Shown one piece after another: positions 1 to 11,747 of a DNA stretch of 64,000 bases. How positions within the stretch are numbered: position 1 is the first letter of the stretch; every line of letters begins with the position of its first letter. Source of the DNA: Siphonodentalium dalli (lineage: Eukaryota > Mollusca > Scaphopoda > Gadilida > Siphonodentaliidae); the NCBI GenBank assembly GCA_032622095.1, contig CP136065.1:116353195-116417194 (forward strand), written 5' to 3'. The notes beneath the pieces are model-generated. The model was given only the letters and a program-made list of their open reading frames with translations, was not told the DNA's origin and did not search any database. A program made the position numbers and the translations under genes.

Positions 1-1207
1 CACAGGCTCCAATTTGAGGTTTAAAATTTTAAGGGCCCCATATTAGATAATGTTTTTGTGCCTACACCTTTGGATTCTGGACATACCGGTACATAAGAAC
101 TATAAAGTGTGCGTGCAGGAGAAATGGTAGATATTGGTGGTACATGTATTTGTGTAAACTAGAGTCCCCGGGACAGCTGGAGTGATCAATTGATCAATAG
201 TAAAATGGACTTAATCTGCATTTACTCAATATGACAGGCCAATCATGTTTGGTAAATGGCTAACACATAACTTTAAAAATACTGATCAACCACATTTGAA
301 GACAGTAATCTTGAAAATAATATAGTGAACAAATACCTGCTTAAAAAATGTGAAGATAATTGGGGGAAAAGCGAGAGACATTTGGTTGAGAATAATTTAC
401 TTGCGTTAAAATTTTTAAGGGAAAATTAGATGCAACAGCTGCCCATTTCCCACTTGACTAATAATGGGGACAGAAGGTGCCATTTCATTCTTCACTGAAG
501 CTAGAGTCTAATACAAGACAGTCACTGACTGTGGCGCTGCTCACCAGACAATCGTACTGAGAAGACTGGGACTTTGAAGAGAAGTCTACTGCAGTCTGTA
601 CAATTAAAAATAACTTTAAAACATGTTATATCAACATCTCGGTCACTCTCACTTATGCTAAGCTGAAAATTTCACAAGATCTGCATTTTCTATTAACAAC
701 AAAATTGCTAAAAACCTCATTACATAGATGAAAAGGGTTAACAGCCTATATACAGATGGCATTATGACACCTATATAATATGTATAAAACTGATAAGATA
801 TCATATCTACCGTATGATCCTAGGTATCTATATATACCAAACTTGAATTCAACAGCACAATTAGTTTCTCTTGTAGAGCAGTGGGAGGGTGGGGGGTAAA
901 TCCCCTATCTCAGCCCTGTTTGATCCAATATAAAGACTAATCGTCCAAGGACCTAGAAATCCATTGGTCTAGTTAAATAAATTCAACTGGCAAAGTGGTG
1001 GTTAACAAAACACTCTTAATAGACACAAATATAATGGTCAGAACTGGTAGAATCCTGCCCATGTACTTAGTTCTATGGAACTATTTGTTTATTCAGATGT
1101 GTCAGATAACATCAAATCATTGAATGTGGTCAGGTAATTAACTCAATTAGCCTGAGATGATTACTATGGTAAAAGCAAGAAAGAGATATAACTTTGACAA
1201 GAATTTT
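1..1207. other. no feature recognised
   Basis: AT-rich sequence without a supported gene. It could be a further Shroom intron or 3' flank. A purine-rich stretch lies at about 880-900. No splice-flanked ORF with ASD2-like heptads was found. Confidence 0.5.
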
Positions 1208-1264
1208 GGGTGGGGGGGGGGGGGGGGGTAGGAGGAGGGATGATTGTAGGTAGGAGGGGGGTTC
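1208..1264. repeat. G-rich tract with an 18-nt G run
   Basis: A run of G about 18 long at 1212-1228 followed by GGAGGAGGGA and AGGAGGGGGGTTCGGGG. On the plus strand this has the G-run spacing needed for a G-quadruplex. Short tracts of this kind also occur at 38450-38467 (G) and 56917-56945 (C). Confidence 0.8.
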
Positions 1265-1319
1265 GGGGTTACTTGAAAAGTGTGACACCAGGTCTGGCCC
1301 TTTTTGACAGGTCGGTCCC

Positions 1320-1760
1320 ATTTTAACAAATTTGAATCCCTACCACCAAGGCCTCTTCACACCATGTCAAATTAGTCAGCATGGTGGTTCCTGAGAACAT
1401 GTTTTAATGAGACTCAGTTATTTCATTCGAGAAAAAAGTGTTGGGTCCCCTAACTCGGTACCTTTTCAATCAGTCAACCCTGTTTAACAAATCTGTATCT
1501 CAGTCAAACAAATACTGTCTGTACCAAATCTAAGCTAAACAGCCCTGATGGTTCTTGAGAAGAAGTCTTTTTAAGAATTAATATGGAGGGAAAGAGTTAT
1601 GTCCCTGGTTCCGCCTCTATTTGACTGGGTGACTCCAACTAGCAAATCTTAACCCATTCATCTAAGGGCTCTCTATTTAAATATATCTGAATCCCAGTCA
1701 CCTATGGAACATCCATACCAAAAATGAACCCATTCTGTCTTATGGTTCTGGAGAAGATGT
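1320..1760. repeat. degenerate tandem repeat, unit roughly 160-195 bp
   Basis: The phrase GGTTC(C/T)TGAGAA or GGTTCTGGAGAAGA recurs at about 1386, 1549 and 1743, each followed by a T-rich stretch and preceded by a similar sentence containing CAAAT and CAGTCA. It reads as three decayed copies of a dispersed repeat unit in tandem. Confidence 0.5.
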
Positions 1761-1764
1761 TTAA

Positions 1765-2065
1765 CTCTTTCGTTGCCGGGCCTATTTTACATGTAGATTG
1801 CCGGAAAATCCTACGGTTTTTATGTTGATATTATGATTACCTGGTGGCAGTTCTGGTTCATAGATTACCCCAAAGGACTGGTCCATGTGGTTTTTATATC
1901 CACTATTAACCTGTTAATTTATAACCCAAAAAGAATTTGGAAAAAAACAAAAAATCTAAAACAAAATTTTTTAAAATAATTTTTTTAGGGCCGATGAGAT
2001 CGGCCCTCGGCAATATTAAGGCGGAAAAATAGGGCCGATGAGATTGGCCCCTGGCAACCAAAGAG
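1765..2065. mobile_element. piggyBac-like MITE, copy 1 (TTAA target)
   Basis: A 301-bp element flanked by TTAA at 1761-1764 and 2066-2069. Its ends are inverted repeats, CTCTTTCGTTGCCGGGC on the left and GCCCCTGGCAACCAAAGAG on the right, and the internal GGCCGATGAGATCGGCCC forms further palindromes near the right end. TTAA duplication is the hallmark of piggyBac insertion. No transposase is present. A second, longer copy with the same termini lies at 3936-5119. Confidence 0.7.
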
Positions 2066-2650
2066 TTAAAGAATTGTTGACAGATGGATGGATGGACAGA
2101 CGTTATGATGACCCGCTAGATGGACAAATGATGAAACGGGAGTGATCACTATAGCTGCACTGGAAACTTCATCTCAGGTGAGCTAAAAAGCATGCAAACT
2201 AATTAACCATAAGTAAAGGAAGAAAGGACTTAAATTTACCCCTAAAAATTAGTTATGGCAAAAGGCAAGGCCATAGAAAACACTGTAGAAGCCAATATTG
2301 AATTTCAGATAACTGTAAAGCAATGCTGTAGAAGAATGAAAGTGTCAATGACACTTCAGCACAACTTGGAGGGGGAAATTTCATGTGTTACAGTCGATGG
2401 AGCGATTAGGAATGCGAAAAGTCTAAGTAATACTAGATGTCAACATTAAGAGATATTGTATATATAAATTAAAATCCAAGATGGCTGCTGGCGGTATTGT
2501 TTTCCAATGAAATTCAAAACAATCTGATACTCCCATCTCGCGGTCCCCCGAAGATCAATATCAAGTTTGGTCGCTATGAGTGATGTCTTCTGTAGGGTGC
2601 GCCAAAGGATTAAGTCATGCAAAAAAGTTAAATTCAAGATGTCTGCCAAC

Positions 2651-3771
2651 CAGGCCTCAGCTCACAAGGCGACTCGGGCGAGATTGTCGCCTTACTGTCG
2701 CTGACTTCGCCCTATCGTCGCTCTAAGGCGAAATCGAAGTCGCCTTCAATTTTAGGGGGATTTTTTTTTCCTTTTTTTTTCTTAATTTTTTTTCAAGTTT
2801 TTTTTCCGGACATGTCTGGACATGTCCGTATATAGATGAATTGTGGCGGCCATCCCAAAAAGAAACAGACGATGCAGAGCCAAAGACCCAAGTGTTTAAA
2901 ATAAAAAAATAAAATATGACCTATTGTTTTGTGTTGTTATTCCGTCGCCTTTGTTCCCTTTGCGGTAATGAATGTTAATCACGAATGTTTTGACACGCTG
3001 AAAACACGATGAGATGTTAGCATCTGTGTTGTTACTGACCATCGTGAGTGTCACAAATAAATGTTTTAATTAACTTAAAAGACCGCCGTCCCGCTTTTCA
3101 GATATAAAACAATTACGATATTATCAGAGTATGTACCAGGCGCTTAGGAAGTTCGTTTCGGTAACGCGTCGGACTTTTTGAAGAGACCGCGTCGGACTTT
3201 TTGAAGAGACCGACTTCCGTAAATAAAATAATGTCAAGTTTATTGCTTTAATCGGATTATACCAGTGATGTTGGCATTAATTTAGGGATGCCATTAATTA
3301 ATAAAAGCTTTTGCAACTTTAGTTAGTCCTTATTGTTTATTTTAGCGGACACCCACATTACAGCCGTGACCAAATTAAACTTAAAAAGTTACATGCATCA
3401 TGACATGATTCAGACTGTACAAACGTATCTTCCAAGCTGCAGTCTAGGAAATAATACTACTTCCATTTAGTTAAAAAAGTAACTATTACTGTAACTTGAT
3501 AATTGTCTTGCTTAAATGATAGCTACACAAAACATTTCCAAAAAATTTAAATGTATAATAACAATTAATTAAGCTAATTTCAGATAAAGTCAATTTTTTT
3601 TAGTTTTATTTGTTATTTTATCTTTTTAAATTTTTTATTGTCAGATGTTATAAAATAAAGCGATATTTGAAAATTGTCAATTTTTGGTAGTCTCCCCACC
3701 CTGAAGTCTCCCTAAATTTCCTGGAGGGACACTTCAAGTCTCCCTGTTCTGGACCCCTAGGCTGAGGCCTG
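2651..3771. mobile_element. non-autonomous hAT-type element with 8-bp TSD
   Basis: The 1121-bp element has perfect 11-bp terminal inverted repeats CAGGCCTCAGC and GCTGAGGCCTG and is flanked by the 8-bp direct duplication CTGCCAAC (2643-2650 and 3772-3779). An 8-bp target duplication and a CAG...CTG terminus are typical of hAT elements. The left end carries several GTCGCC/GGCGAC motifs, the right end AGTCTCCCT repeats, which may be subterminal transposase sites. No transposase ORF survives. It lies inside tandem-repeat element A. Confidence 0.8.
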
Positions 3772-3935
3772 CTGCCAACAGCCAATTTTGTTTTTTAATT
3801 TAATAGATAGCACCCATCTAGAGGTGATCCTAAACATGCATGTAAATTTTAAGAACAATTCTCCAATAAATGCGATCTGCAGGGTGTGCCAATAGATTCA
3901 AATTTGAAAACCAAGATGACGGCTATGTTATTTAA

Positions 3936-5119
3936 CTCTTTCGTTGCCGAGCTAATTTTACACCTAAATTGCCGGAGAATTTATGAGAAAACTGATTTTA
4001 TTGTGGAAAAGTATGATACAATAATAGTCTTCTTCTTATGAAATAATGTTTCAAATATCAAGGACATGTATGCAGGTGATTAGCCAAAGAATTGCAGGTG
4101 AATATTTTGCCGAAGAATATTCATGAGAATTAAGGGGCATAACTCCTTGTCACCCAAGGGAAATAACTCCAAATAAGGATTTGTTTGCAATAATCCAATT
4201 GAAAAATGGCCCACAACCTGCTATATTCAATATTGGTTTTCTGAGACAGTATTCCAACGATGATGATCTGATAAATCTTTCTACTGTCTTTCTCATTTAA
4301 AAACTTGTAAGAATAAATTAGGGTCTAGTTCTGGTATAGCTGGACCATATGTGAGGAGCTACACAATGCAGGAGCCGATTTAGACTTTAGTTGCGACAGT
4401 TTACTACGAAAATAGCTAGGTTTTTTAATTGAGGAAAATGGCAATTTTGACTGTCAAAAAACAAAACAAAAATTGTGATATATAATTAAATCTCTAACTA
4501 CAAGCTTATCATCATTGTGCTATAAATAAAATAACAAAAAGGACACATATGCATTATCTAAACTGTCACTGAGGCACGCTGGGGCCTGTGGGAGTTTATA
4601 ATCACGCCGTTTGATTTAGTGAATTGCGTTTTTTACCTTGAAAAATAGGTGATTCATTCAGCAAAAACGGCAATTTTGACTATTAAAAAAACTAATATAA
4701 CAATCTAAAGTACACATAATCTTTATTGTAATGTCAGGTTGTCATACTATCATGTTTAAATTAGTTAATGCATTGGTAAAATACAGATCTTTCATATAAA
4801 TAATTGTCTAAAAATATTTTTCTGAAATTGTCGGCCATTTTGGATTTCCGACTGCGGATCTTACATTTTTTTTACATACTTATTTCATTATTTTAATTTT
4901 CAAACGTCTTAAAAAGGATTAAAAATCAGATATATACTGCAGAATTTAATTAGAAACAATTAAAACAATAATTTTATGAAACTTGAAAAACTTTTTTATT
5001 ATTGTCATACAGTTGTGATCAAAATAATTACGGTTACAATTATGGCCGATAATATCGGCCCTGGCAATTTACCAACCGGACATTTGGGCCGATAATATCG
5101 GCCCCTGGCAATCAAAGAG
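3936..5119. mobile_element. piggyBac-like MITE, copy 2 (TTAA target)
   Basis: A 1184-bp element flanked by TTAA (3932-3935 and 5120-5123), with left end CTCTTTCGTTGCCGAGC and right end GCCCCTGGCAATCAAAGAG, the same termini as the 301-bp copy at 1765-2065. GGCCGATAATATCGGCC palindromes sit at both 5043 and 5090. No ORF of transposase length is present. Confidence 0.7.
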
Positions 5120-6160
5120 TTAACAAATTTCGGAAAAAATAAATGGCTCCCATCTAGAGGTCACCACGAAGATCCATATGAAGTTTGTTGATGATCGTAT
5201 GAGAGAGGTCACCTGTAGGGTGTGACGATGGATTTAGTCATACACAGTATAAAATCCAAGATGGCTGCCAGCGGCCATGTTTTTCATCGAAAATTGTTCA
5301 AATTTGGAGACCACGATCTACAGGTGATCTTAAAGTAATGTGAAACACTTTGGTAGGGTGATCAAATGTAAATGGAGAATAATCTTGTTCAAGGTACCGG
5401 TAGTAATTTTTACAAACTTTACATCCAAATTGACAACACACCATCATTCTTATATTTATATATTAGTTAAATGCAGTGACTCCCGATGACGAAATCATTT
5501 TCATTAGTTTATTGCAGATAGATGCGTCCCGAATAGAGTAGTAAATATTCACAATTCAGTGTAGTTCAGACGATATTTTTTATGGAGTGGTACGATCGAT
5601 TTTCTTCATATTTTCGACAATGTTAGTAGAATGATACATTCCTCCAGTTGGCATAGCACCTGGATACTGACTGATCAGTTTCACGCACCAGAACAAGTTC
5701 ATAATATGTCTTTAAACATGTCTGTTAATTTTCAAAACAATTCTCCAATAAATGTGGGCTGCAGGGTGTGCCGATGGATTCAAATTTTAAATCAAAGATG
5801 GCTGCTGGTGGCCACATGAAGTTTTGTGATGATTGGATGAGAGATGTGACCTGTAGAGTGTGCCAACAGAAATTGTTGATGGATGCATGGATGGACGAAT
5901 GCCAACCCATGACAATAGCACAAATGCGACTTTATCAAGTTGAGCTTAAAATGCGAATTTCAAGGGCTGCATATTGTCCCGAGATGAATGTTTACCCATT
6001 ATATTAGCTTAATAATTTGATCCTTAGAATTGCCAAAAAAATGTGCTATAACAAAAATTTGCCATTTCTGAATATCCTTTTACTGTCGTTTCTTGCTGCA
6101 ACCCTGTCCACAGACAAAATCGATGGTTACAATTTATTCCATAATGCCAATAATGATATA

Positions 6161-7428
6161 TGAAAGTGTCAATGACACTGTAGCTCAACTTAGGTAGGGG
6201 AATAATTTAATGGTCGACAGTAAATGGAGGAATAGGAAAAGTGCTAATTGAAATGTCTAAGTAAGACTAGATGTACATGTCAATATCAACATTCATAACA
6301 GGTTTCATAATGATCGGATCAGGGATGTGGTGATTATGGTGTGCCAAAGGATTTATTGATGCAAAGAGTAAATTCTAAAATGGCCACCGGCAGCCATGTT
6401 TTTTTCCGAATTACCCCAAAATGACTTGTTCCCATCTACAACATTTACAAATCTCATAATGATTGTTTCCCATCTACATGTCATTGTTAACATCCATGAC
6501 AAATTTCATGAAGTTCCGACCAAAGCTACGACCTGTAGCCTGCACCAAAGGATTTATTCATGCAAAGAGTAAAATCCAATATGGCTGCTGGCGGACATGT
6601 TTTTTAGCCAAACGACCCCAAAATGACTCGTTCCCATCTACATGTTAATATTAACATCCATGATAAATATCATGACGATCAGACAAACAGTACGACCTGT
6701 AGCCAGTGCCAATGGATTGAATTTTGAAATCCAAGATGGCTGCCAGCGGCCATGTTTTTTGGCCGTATGACCCCAAAATGACTCGTTCCCATATACATGT
6801 CAATATCAATATTCATGACAAATTTCATAAAGGTCAGACCAAAGGTACGACCTGTAACCCGCGCCAAAGGATTTAGTCATTGAAAGAGTAAAATCCAAGA
6901 TGGCTGCTGGCGGCCATGTTTTTAGGCCGAACGACCCCAAAATCACTCGTTCCCATCTACATGTCATTGTTAACATCCATGACAAATTTCATGAAGTTCT
7001 GACCAAAGCTACAACCTGTAGCCCGCGCCAAATAATTTAGTCATGCAAAGAGTAAAATCCAAGATGGCTGCTGACGGCCATGTTTTTTGGCTGAACGACC
7101 CCAAAATCACTCGTTCCCATCTACATGTCAATATTAACATCCATGACAAATTTGATGACGATCAGACGAACAGCACGACCTGTAGCCCGCGCTAATGGAT
7201 TGAATTTTGAAATCCAAAATGGCCACCAGCGGCCATGTTTTTTGGCCGAATGACCCCAAAATGACTCGTTCCCATCTACATGTCAATGTCAACATTCATG
7301 ACAAATTTCATAAAGATTAGACTAAAAGTACGACCTGTAGCCCGCGCCAAAGGAAATTGTTGACGGACACATGGACGACGGACGCCAAACCATGGCAATA
7401 GCTCAAACTTACAAAGTAACTTGAGCTA
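6161..7428 (+). mobile_element. tandem-repeat element B (subfamily 2)
   Basis: Starts TGAAAGTGTCAATGACACT, continues with the subfamily-2 leader (CTTAGGTAGGGGAATAATTT), contains about six monomers with the core CCAAGATGGCTGCTGGCGG, and ends CATGGCAATAGCTCAAACTT...TTGAGCTAA. The 5' segment GTAGCTCAACTT and the 3' segment TTGAGCTA are inverted repeats. Non-coding; strand refers to the 5' to 3' orientation of the family. Confidence 0.75.
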
Positions 7429-8519
7429 AAAAGCATGTCACTGGTCTTAGAAAAGTCCAATACCAAAGAATACCAGAATGTCAGATGAATTAAGTATCTC
7501 GGCAGTGACATATATAAACAATACTAACCACAAAATGTTCAAATGACTACTAGTAGGCAAAATAGCCAAAAATAATGCTAAGAGAGGCACAGCTTGTCTT
7601 AGCTATTTATGGAACCCAGCCCATTAGTAATTCAATCTGCTATGCAGCGATCAGCTGTTGCAAAATCGTAAACACCTGCAAGAGGATACTCGCAGAATAT
7701 CATCTTACCAAGCGAAATGCTTAGATTACTTCCCACTAAGAATATCAAAACAAACGTAATGAAAATAAGTATAATATATAATATTTGACATTTAAAAGAT
7801 ACTGTTAGGTAAAAAATCTCTTGTTTTACGAAATAATGTATCAGAAATAAGATGGAACTCTTTTTAAGCGCGGAAGACTAATTTGTTATCTGTTATATTA
7901 GACCATGTCTATTTTGTGGGTTGATGTCGATATCAAACGTTGGTGACGCGCTTGTATCGCTCACCTTTCCATACTTCTGGTATCTATATCATTCCACCCT
8001 AATTGGTTTTTACATCAGAGATCTACATCATTCACCATACAAAATTTGGTTCTACACAGTCGGCTGTGGTGGATAGCTGTGACGCGCCTGTATCGCTCAC
8101 AGCTGTCCCTTATGGCAAGACATTTTAAATTACATCAATTACTTGGCATCCCTGGCATGCATCTGGGGGGCAACGCGCCTGTATCGCTTTCCTTTCCGGT
8201 TGCACTGCCAGTGCTATACTCATTCTCTTGCTTTCATTCCTTTCATCATTGTGTGATTTTTTATGTCTATCACTGGTGGCGGTTTGATCGTCCACCGGTC
8301 AAATTTTGACTCCTGTTTGATGCTTTTTAATATGACAAACATAAATAAATTTCTATATATTTTATCAGAATAAACAGAGAGTCCAAACGGGAAACTATTG
8401 TTGCTGTTGTTTTCATAACCTATAATTATTGGAGGGTTGGGGTTCATAAATATACTGGTACACATAGGATCCATCATTTCTAAACACTAGGTTGGATTCG
8501 CATCATTAAATTACTGACA
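7429..8519. other. no gene recognised; contains a thrice-repeated motif
   Basis: The stretch has no supported coding sequence. Around 7947, 8081 and 8173 the motif (G)ACGCGC(C/T)TGTATCGCT recurs, twice followed by CAC; the intervals are about 134 and 92 bp. The short ORFs here overlap the repeats and have no homology I recognise. Confidence 0.5.
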
Positions 8520-8885
8520 TTAAAACAAATGCATTTGAGGGATTTTCAAAACAGGACATCACCTCAAATGGTATAAGAATATTCAATAGGCGCTTATATA
8601 TTATTCATTAATGAACCTGGTTCAAAGTTGAAGGGTTAATTTAATATCTGTCTAGTTGAAACAATAGTCATATTTCAGATATGTATATTTATCTGCTTGT
8701 TGCATATTGCACAGATAAATCATATTGGCTAACATCCAATACTTGAGTTTAATATTGGTAGCATGTGTCTATGGGGTTGGTGAGACGAGTTAATATAATT
8801 TTCTAAATCAATTAATCAATCAATACCAAAATGATATGCAAAGAGCATGCCAAGATAGTATGAGTCAATCAGATGAAAAGTATTT
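8520..8885. repeat. dispersed repeat, copy 1
   Basis: Shares GAGGGATTTTCAAAACAGG, a following segment around GGTTCAA...GGGTTAAT, and a tail with ATTAATCAATCAATACCAAAA with sequences at 26525-26880 and 27350-27650. No terminal structure was found, so the class is unknown. Confidence 0.6.
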
Positions 8886-10738
8886 GAATTATTGGAGAGC
8901 ATATGTCTATGAAATGGGTGGGAAGGGTTACATGTATTAGGATAATGCAAGATAAATTTTATAGACAGTCGTGCATTATTACATTTCTGAATCCAGAATT
9001 TCAATGAATACAAATAGTGCAGCAATGGCACCGATTATCATGTTTGATGTTGCATTTTTTATTAATTCGATGCCACTTTCTGGGATAGGACATATATTGG
9101 TCGTAGAAAGGCATTGCAGATATATATTGACCCATTTAGATGCCTGTAAAATTCAAAAGCGAATATTATTATGTGTATTTTGGAGCATTCATTGCCATGT
9201 CATTTAAACTAGGCTTACTTTTCCTTTTTCCTGACCTTAATTGACCCCTGTCAACCACAGCCACACAATGCACATCTGTGACAGATATGAATGTATTCTA
9301 TCTGATAAATTTTGGCAGAATTTTCTGGAGTTTGTGTAATTTATTCCCATATTTGGCACTTTTGGAGTAAACACTATAGCATAACCCATAAAAGTTAAAA
9401 GAATGTTTCCAGATTTCACCAATCCCCCTTCATTACTAGGGTCAGCAGAACTATTACTTGATGTTATATAATCATCTATCAGAACATTTATTCAAAATGA
9501 CACACCCAGGATACTTGAGCTGGGAATTTTATCTGCTATACCTAATCTGCCCTCCCCCACCAGTCATTCTACTAGTAATCTTATCTTTGGTGATACCATA
9601 TAGACTACCGTGGATAAAGCAGTGATCAAGTTGAAACTGATAACATAATAACATATCATGGGTCAAATGAGGAGGTCATGAGATTAATCATTCCTGGGTT
9701 AGTCACGGGTCTGGGATTATAGGCACAAGTGTCAATAGTAGCCAGATAATAGAGACATTTCGCAAAACTCGACCACGTTTATGATTACGGATAAGGATAT
9801 GTTACTACGTCACCAACATTTGTGTACTTTCTAATCACTGACATATTTTACTATCTGTAAAAACGGTTACGGATTTCATGGTTTCTAATAAGCTCAAATG
9901 AAACCTGAAATTTATTTTCTGCAGTATATCACTTTACTCAATCAATATATCTCATGTAAACCATCCACTTATATTGAGCTACGACCACATTGTGCTGTTA
10001 GATAGGCAATCATTGTACTCATCGCCATCAATCACAAGCTTCCCATGAAGTAAGATCGCTATTAACAACGGATTGCCACTGCTGGCTGCAGATGACACAA
10101 AGCCTCGCAGTAATCATCAAGCTATAAGTATACAAAGAAGCCAGTCACAAAAAATTATCTATTTGGATAGCAAAAACATCTCAGCATGGTGCATATCGCG
10201 TCGACTTTGATAGGACCAAAATCAGAAGTGATGCCCTGGTTAGCGAGCACATCAACTGTATGTCGCATTTGATAAACCAAAGAGGTGGTCGGCATAGGAA
10301 GACTGGAAGGGTCTTGAAATGATGGTGTGGTGGTTAATGTCAGATTAAAATCTAGGAACCCCTCTTCCCCCATGATCATTAAGTCTATCAGGTCATCCAT
10401 CACATATAACCTGACATTTATACCTGCATGCATTGCCACAATATATCATGAGAATCCCAGGTTGTACGTTGTGACTGTTTGTATTATTGACAATAAAAGG
10501 TCATGCTTATTGCATTAAGTGTTAAGGGACCATATACCAAACACGCACTTTGAGTTGTAAAAGTGGTTCGAAACAATGATGGTGCATCTTCGTCAAAACT
10601 CTTATCCGTAGTTGTTTTGCAAAAGGACTTTTTTGCCATACGGATACAATTACGACCACCAATAGCTATCCGTATTCGTAATTGTAAGGATGCCAACGGT
10701 CTCTAATATTACATTATGGTGATCAGGGATGGGTACTA
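8886..10738. other. no feature recognised
   Basis: AT-rich intronic or intergenic DNA. An ORF of 94 codons on the minus strand (10439-10155) has no recognised domain and no good splice context. The segment 10590-10690 contains TATCCGTA/TACGGATA inverted motifs that suggest a decayed repeat. Confidence 0.4.
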
Positions 10739-11747
10739 CAACCCTGATAATTAGGAAAAATGTCCTAGGCAAAAAAAATGCCTAGGAGAAATATTTCTCC
10801 TAGGCAAAAACAGCATTCTCTTAGGCTTTTTTTAACTAACTAAATGTACTTAAAATGATTAACAAATAACATTCATTGACATATTGAATGATGATTGAAT
10901 AGATTCAGTGAATATTTCTGTTAAGTTTCCACATTTTGAAATACTCAGTTACCTATTTCTTGATTTTCTGAATTCAAAGGCACACCCTTTCAGTAGTTTC
11001 ACAGTATAGTACAGCTATGATCTATGCACAATTAACGGCCTTGACACCGACCGATTACCGAGTGTCTCTAATTTCTAAAATCACTGAATCATTGGGAATA
11101 ATATTACGATTTTTCGGTTGGATCACGCTTTATTTCCATCAAGCCAAAATACACGATTAAAAATATATTTGCACACTATAAAATGGTGCTCTCGGATAAT
11201 TTTGTCGCCAAATATATTCAGCAACATCGGTGAATTTAAGAGAATACGCATGGACAGAATTGTTTGAGGTCTGTTCGATTTGCGGTCTCACGGTTACTGC
11301 GTATATAAAACACGGAATACCACAAAGACGGAAACGGAACTAAAACAAACAAAGTTTAAATCAGGATTATAAATTTTATATCTATCTATATACTTTAATA
11401 TTTATCCATCTATACTATAGTAACTATACATGCTAGCCATAAAAACTTCAAATACTATCATATTAAACCAGCATACACATCGCCAATATGCACCATATTT
11501 CTTTCCGGTTTGTGTTCCCGAAATTGGAAATCTCATAATTGTTTTCCGCACGGTAACACATTTGACTTAATAAACTTGGGGGTTGGGCAGCTCGTGGTGA
11601 CAATATACCTGGTAGTTATCATTGCCTAGTGTCTGTTTATCATTTCTTCAGATAATGTCCTCGGCTATTTTTTAGCCGAGGATAATAAATTTTTCCTCGG
11701 CAAAACGGTCGGCTTTGCCGATAGCCGACCGCTAATAATCAGGGTTG
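10739..11747. mobile_element. DNA transposon remnant with 6-bp TSD
   Basis: The 1009-bp element is bounded by inverted repeats CAACCCTGATAATTAG and CTAATAATCAGGGTTG (one mismatch in 16) and flanked by direct GTACTA (10733-10738 and 11748-11753). Inside both ends lie clusters of hairpins: CCTAGG-based palindromes at 10765-10830, and TCCTCGGCTA...TAGCCGAGGA plus CGGTCGGC...GCCGACCG at 11658-11731. A 6-bp duplication is unusual; among described superfamilies IS3EU and Dada-type elements produce about that length. No transposase ORF is present, so the class is open. Confidence 0.75.

Larger units (their letters stand above)
2337..5947. mobile_element. tandem-repeat element A (old copy, interrupted by two MITEs)
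   Basis: Starts with a diverged version of the family 5' end, TGAAAGTGTCAATGACACTT, then the leader sentence ending GCGATTAGGAATGCG, several decayed monomers (CCAAGATGGCTGCTGGCGG at 2472 and later), and a worn 3' end ATCAAGTTGAGCTTA at about 5947. It is interrupted by a hAT-type MITE at 2651-3771 and a piggyBac-like MITE at 3936-5119, so it is older than both. Boundaries are approximate; two shorter elements could have merged. Confidence 0.55.

Noticed and set aside
10155-10439. 94-codon minus-strand ORF as a Shroom downstream exon
   Set aside because: No heptad pattern or ASD2 similarity, and no convincing splice sites in phase 0.
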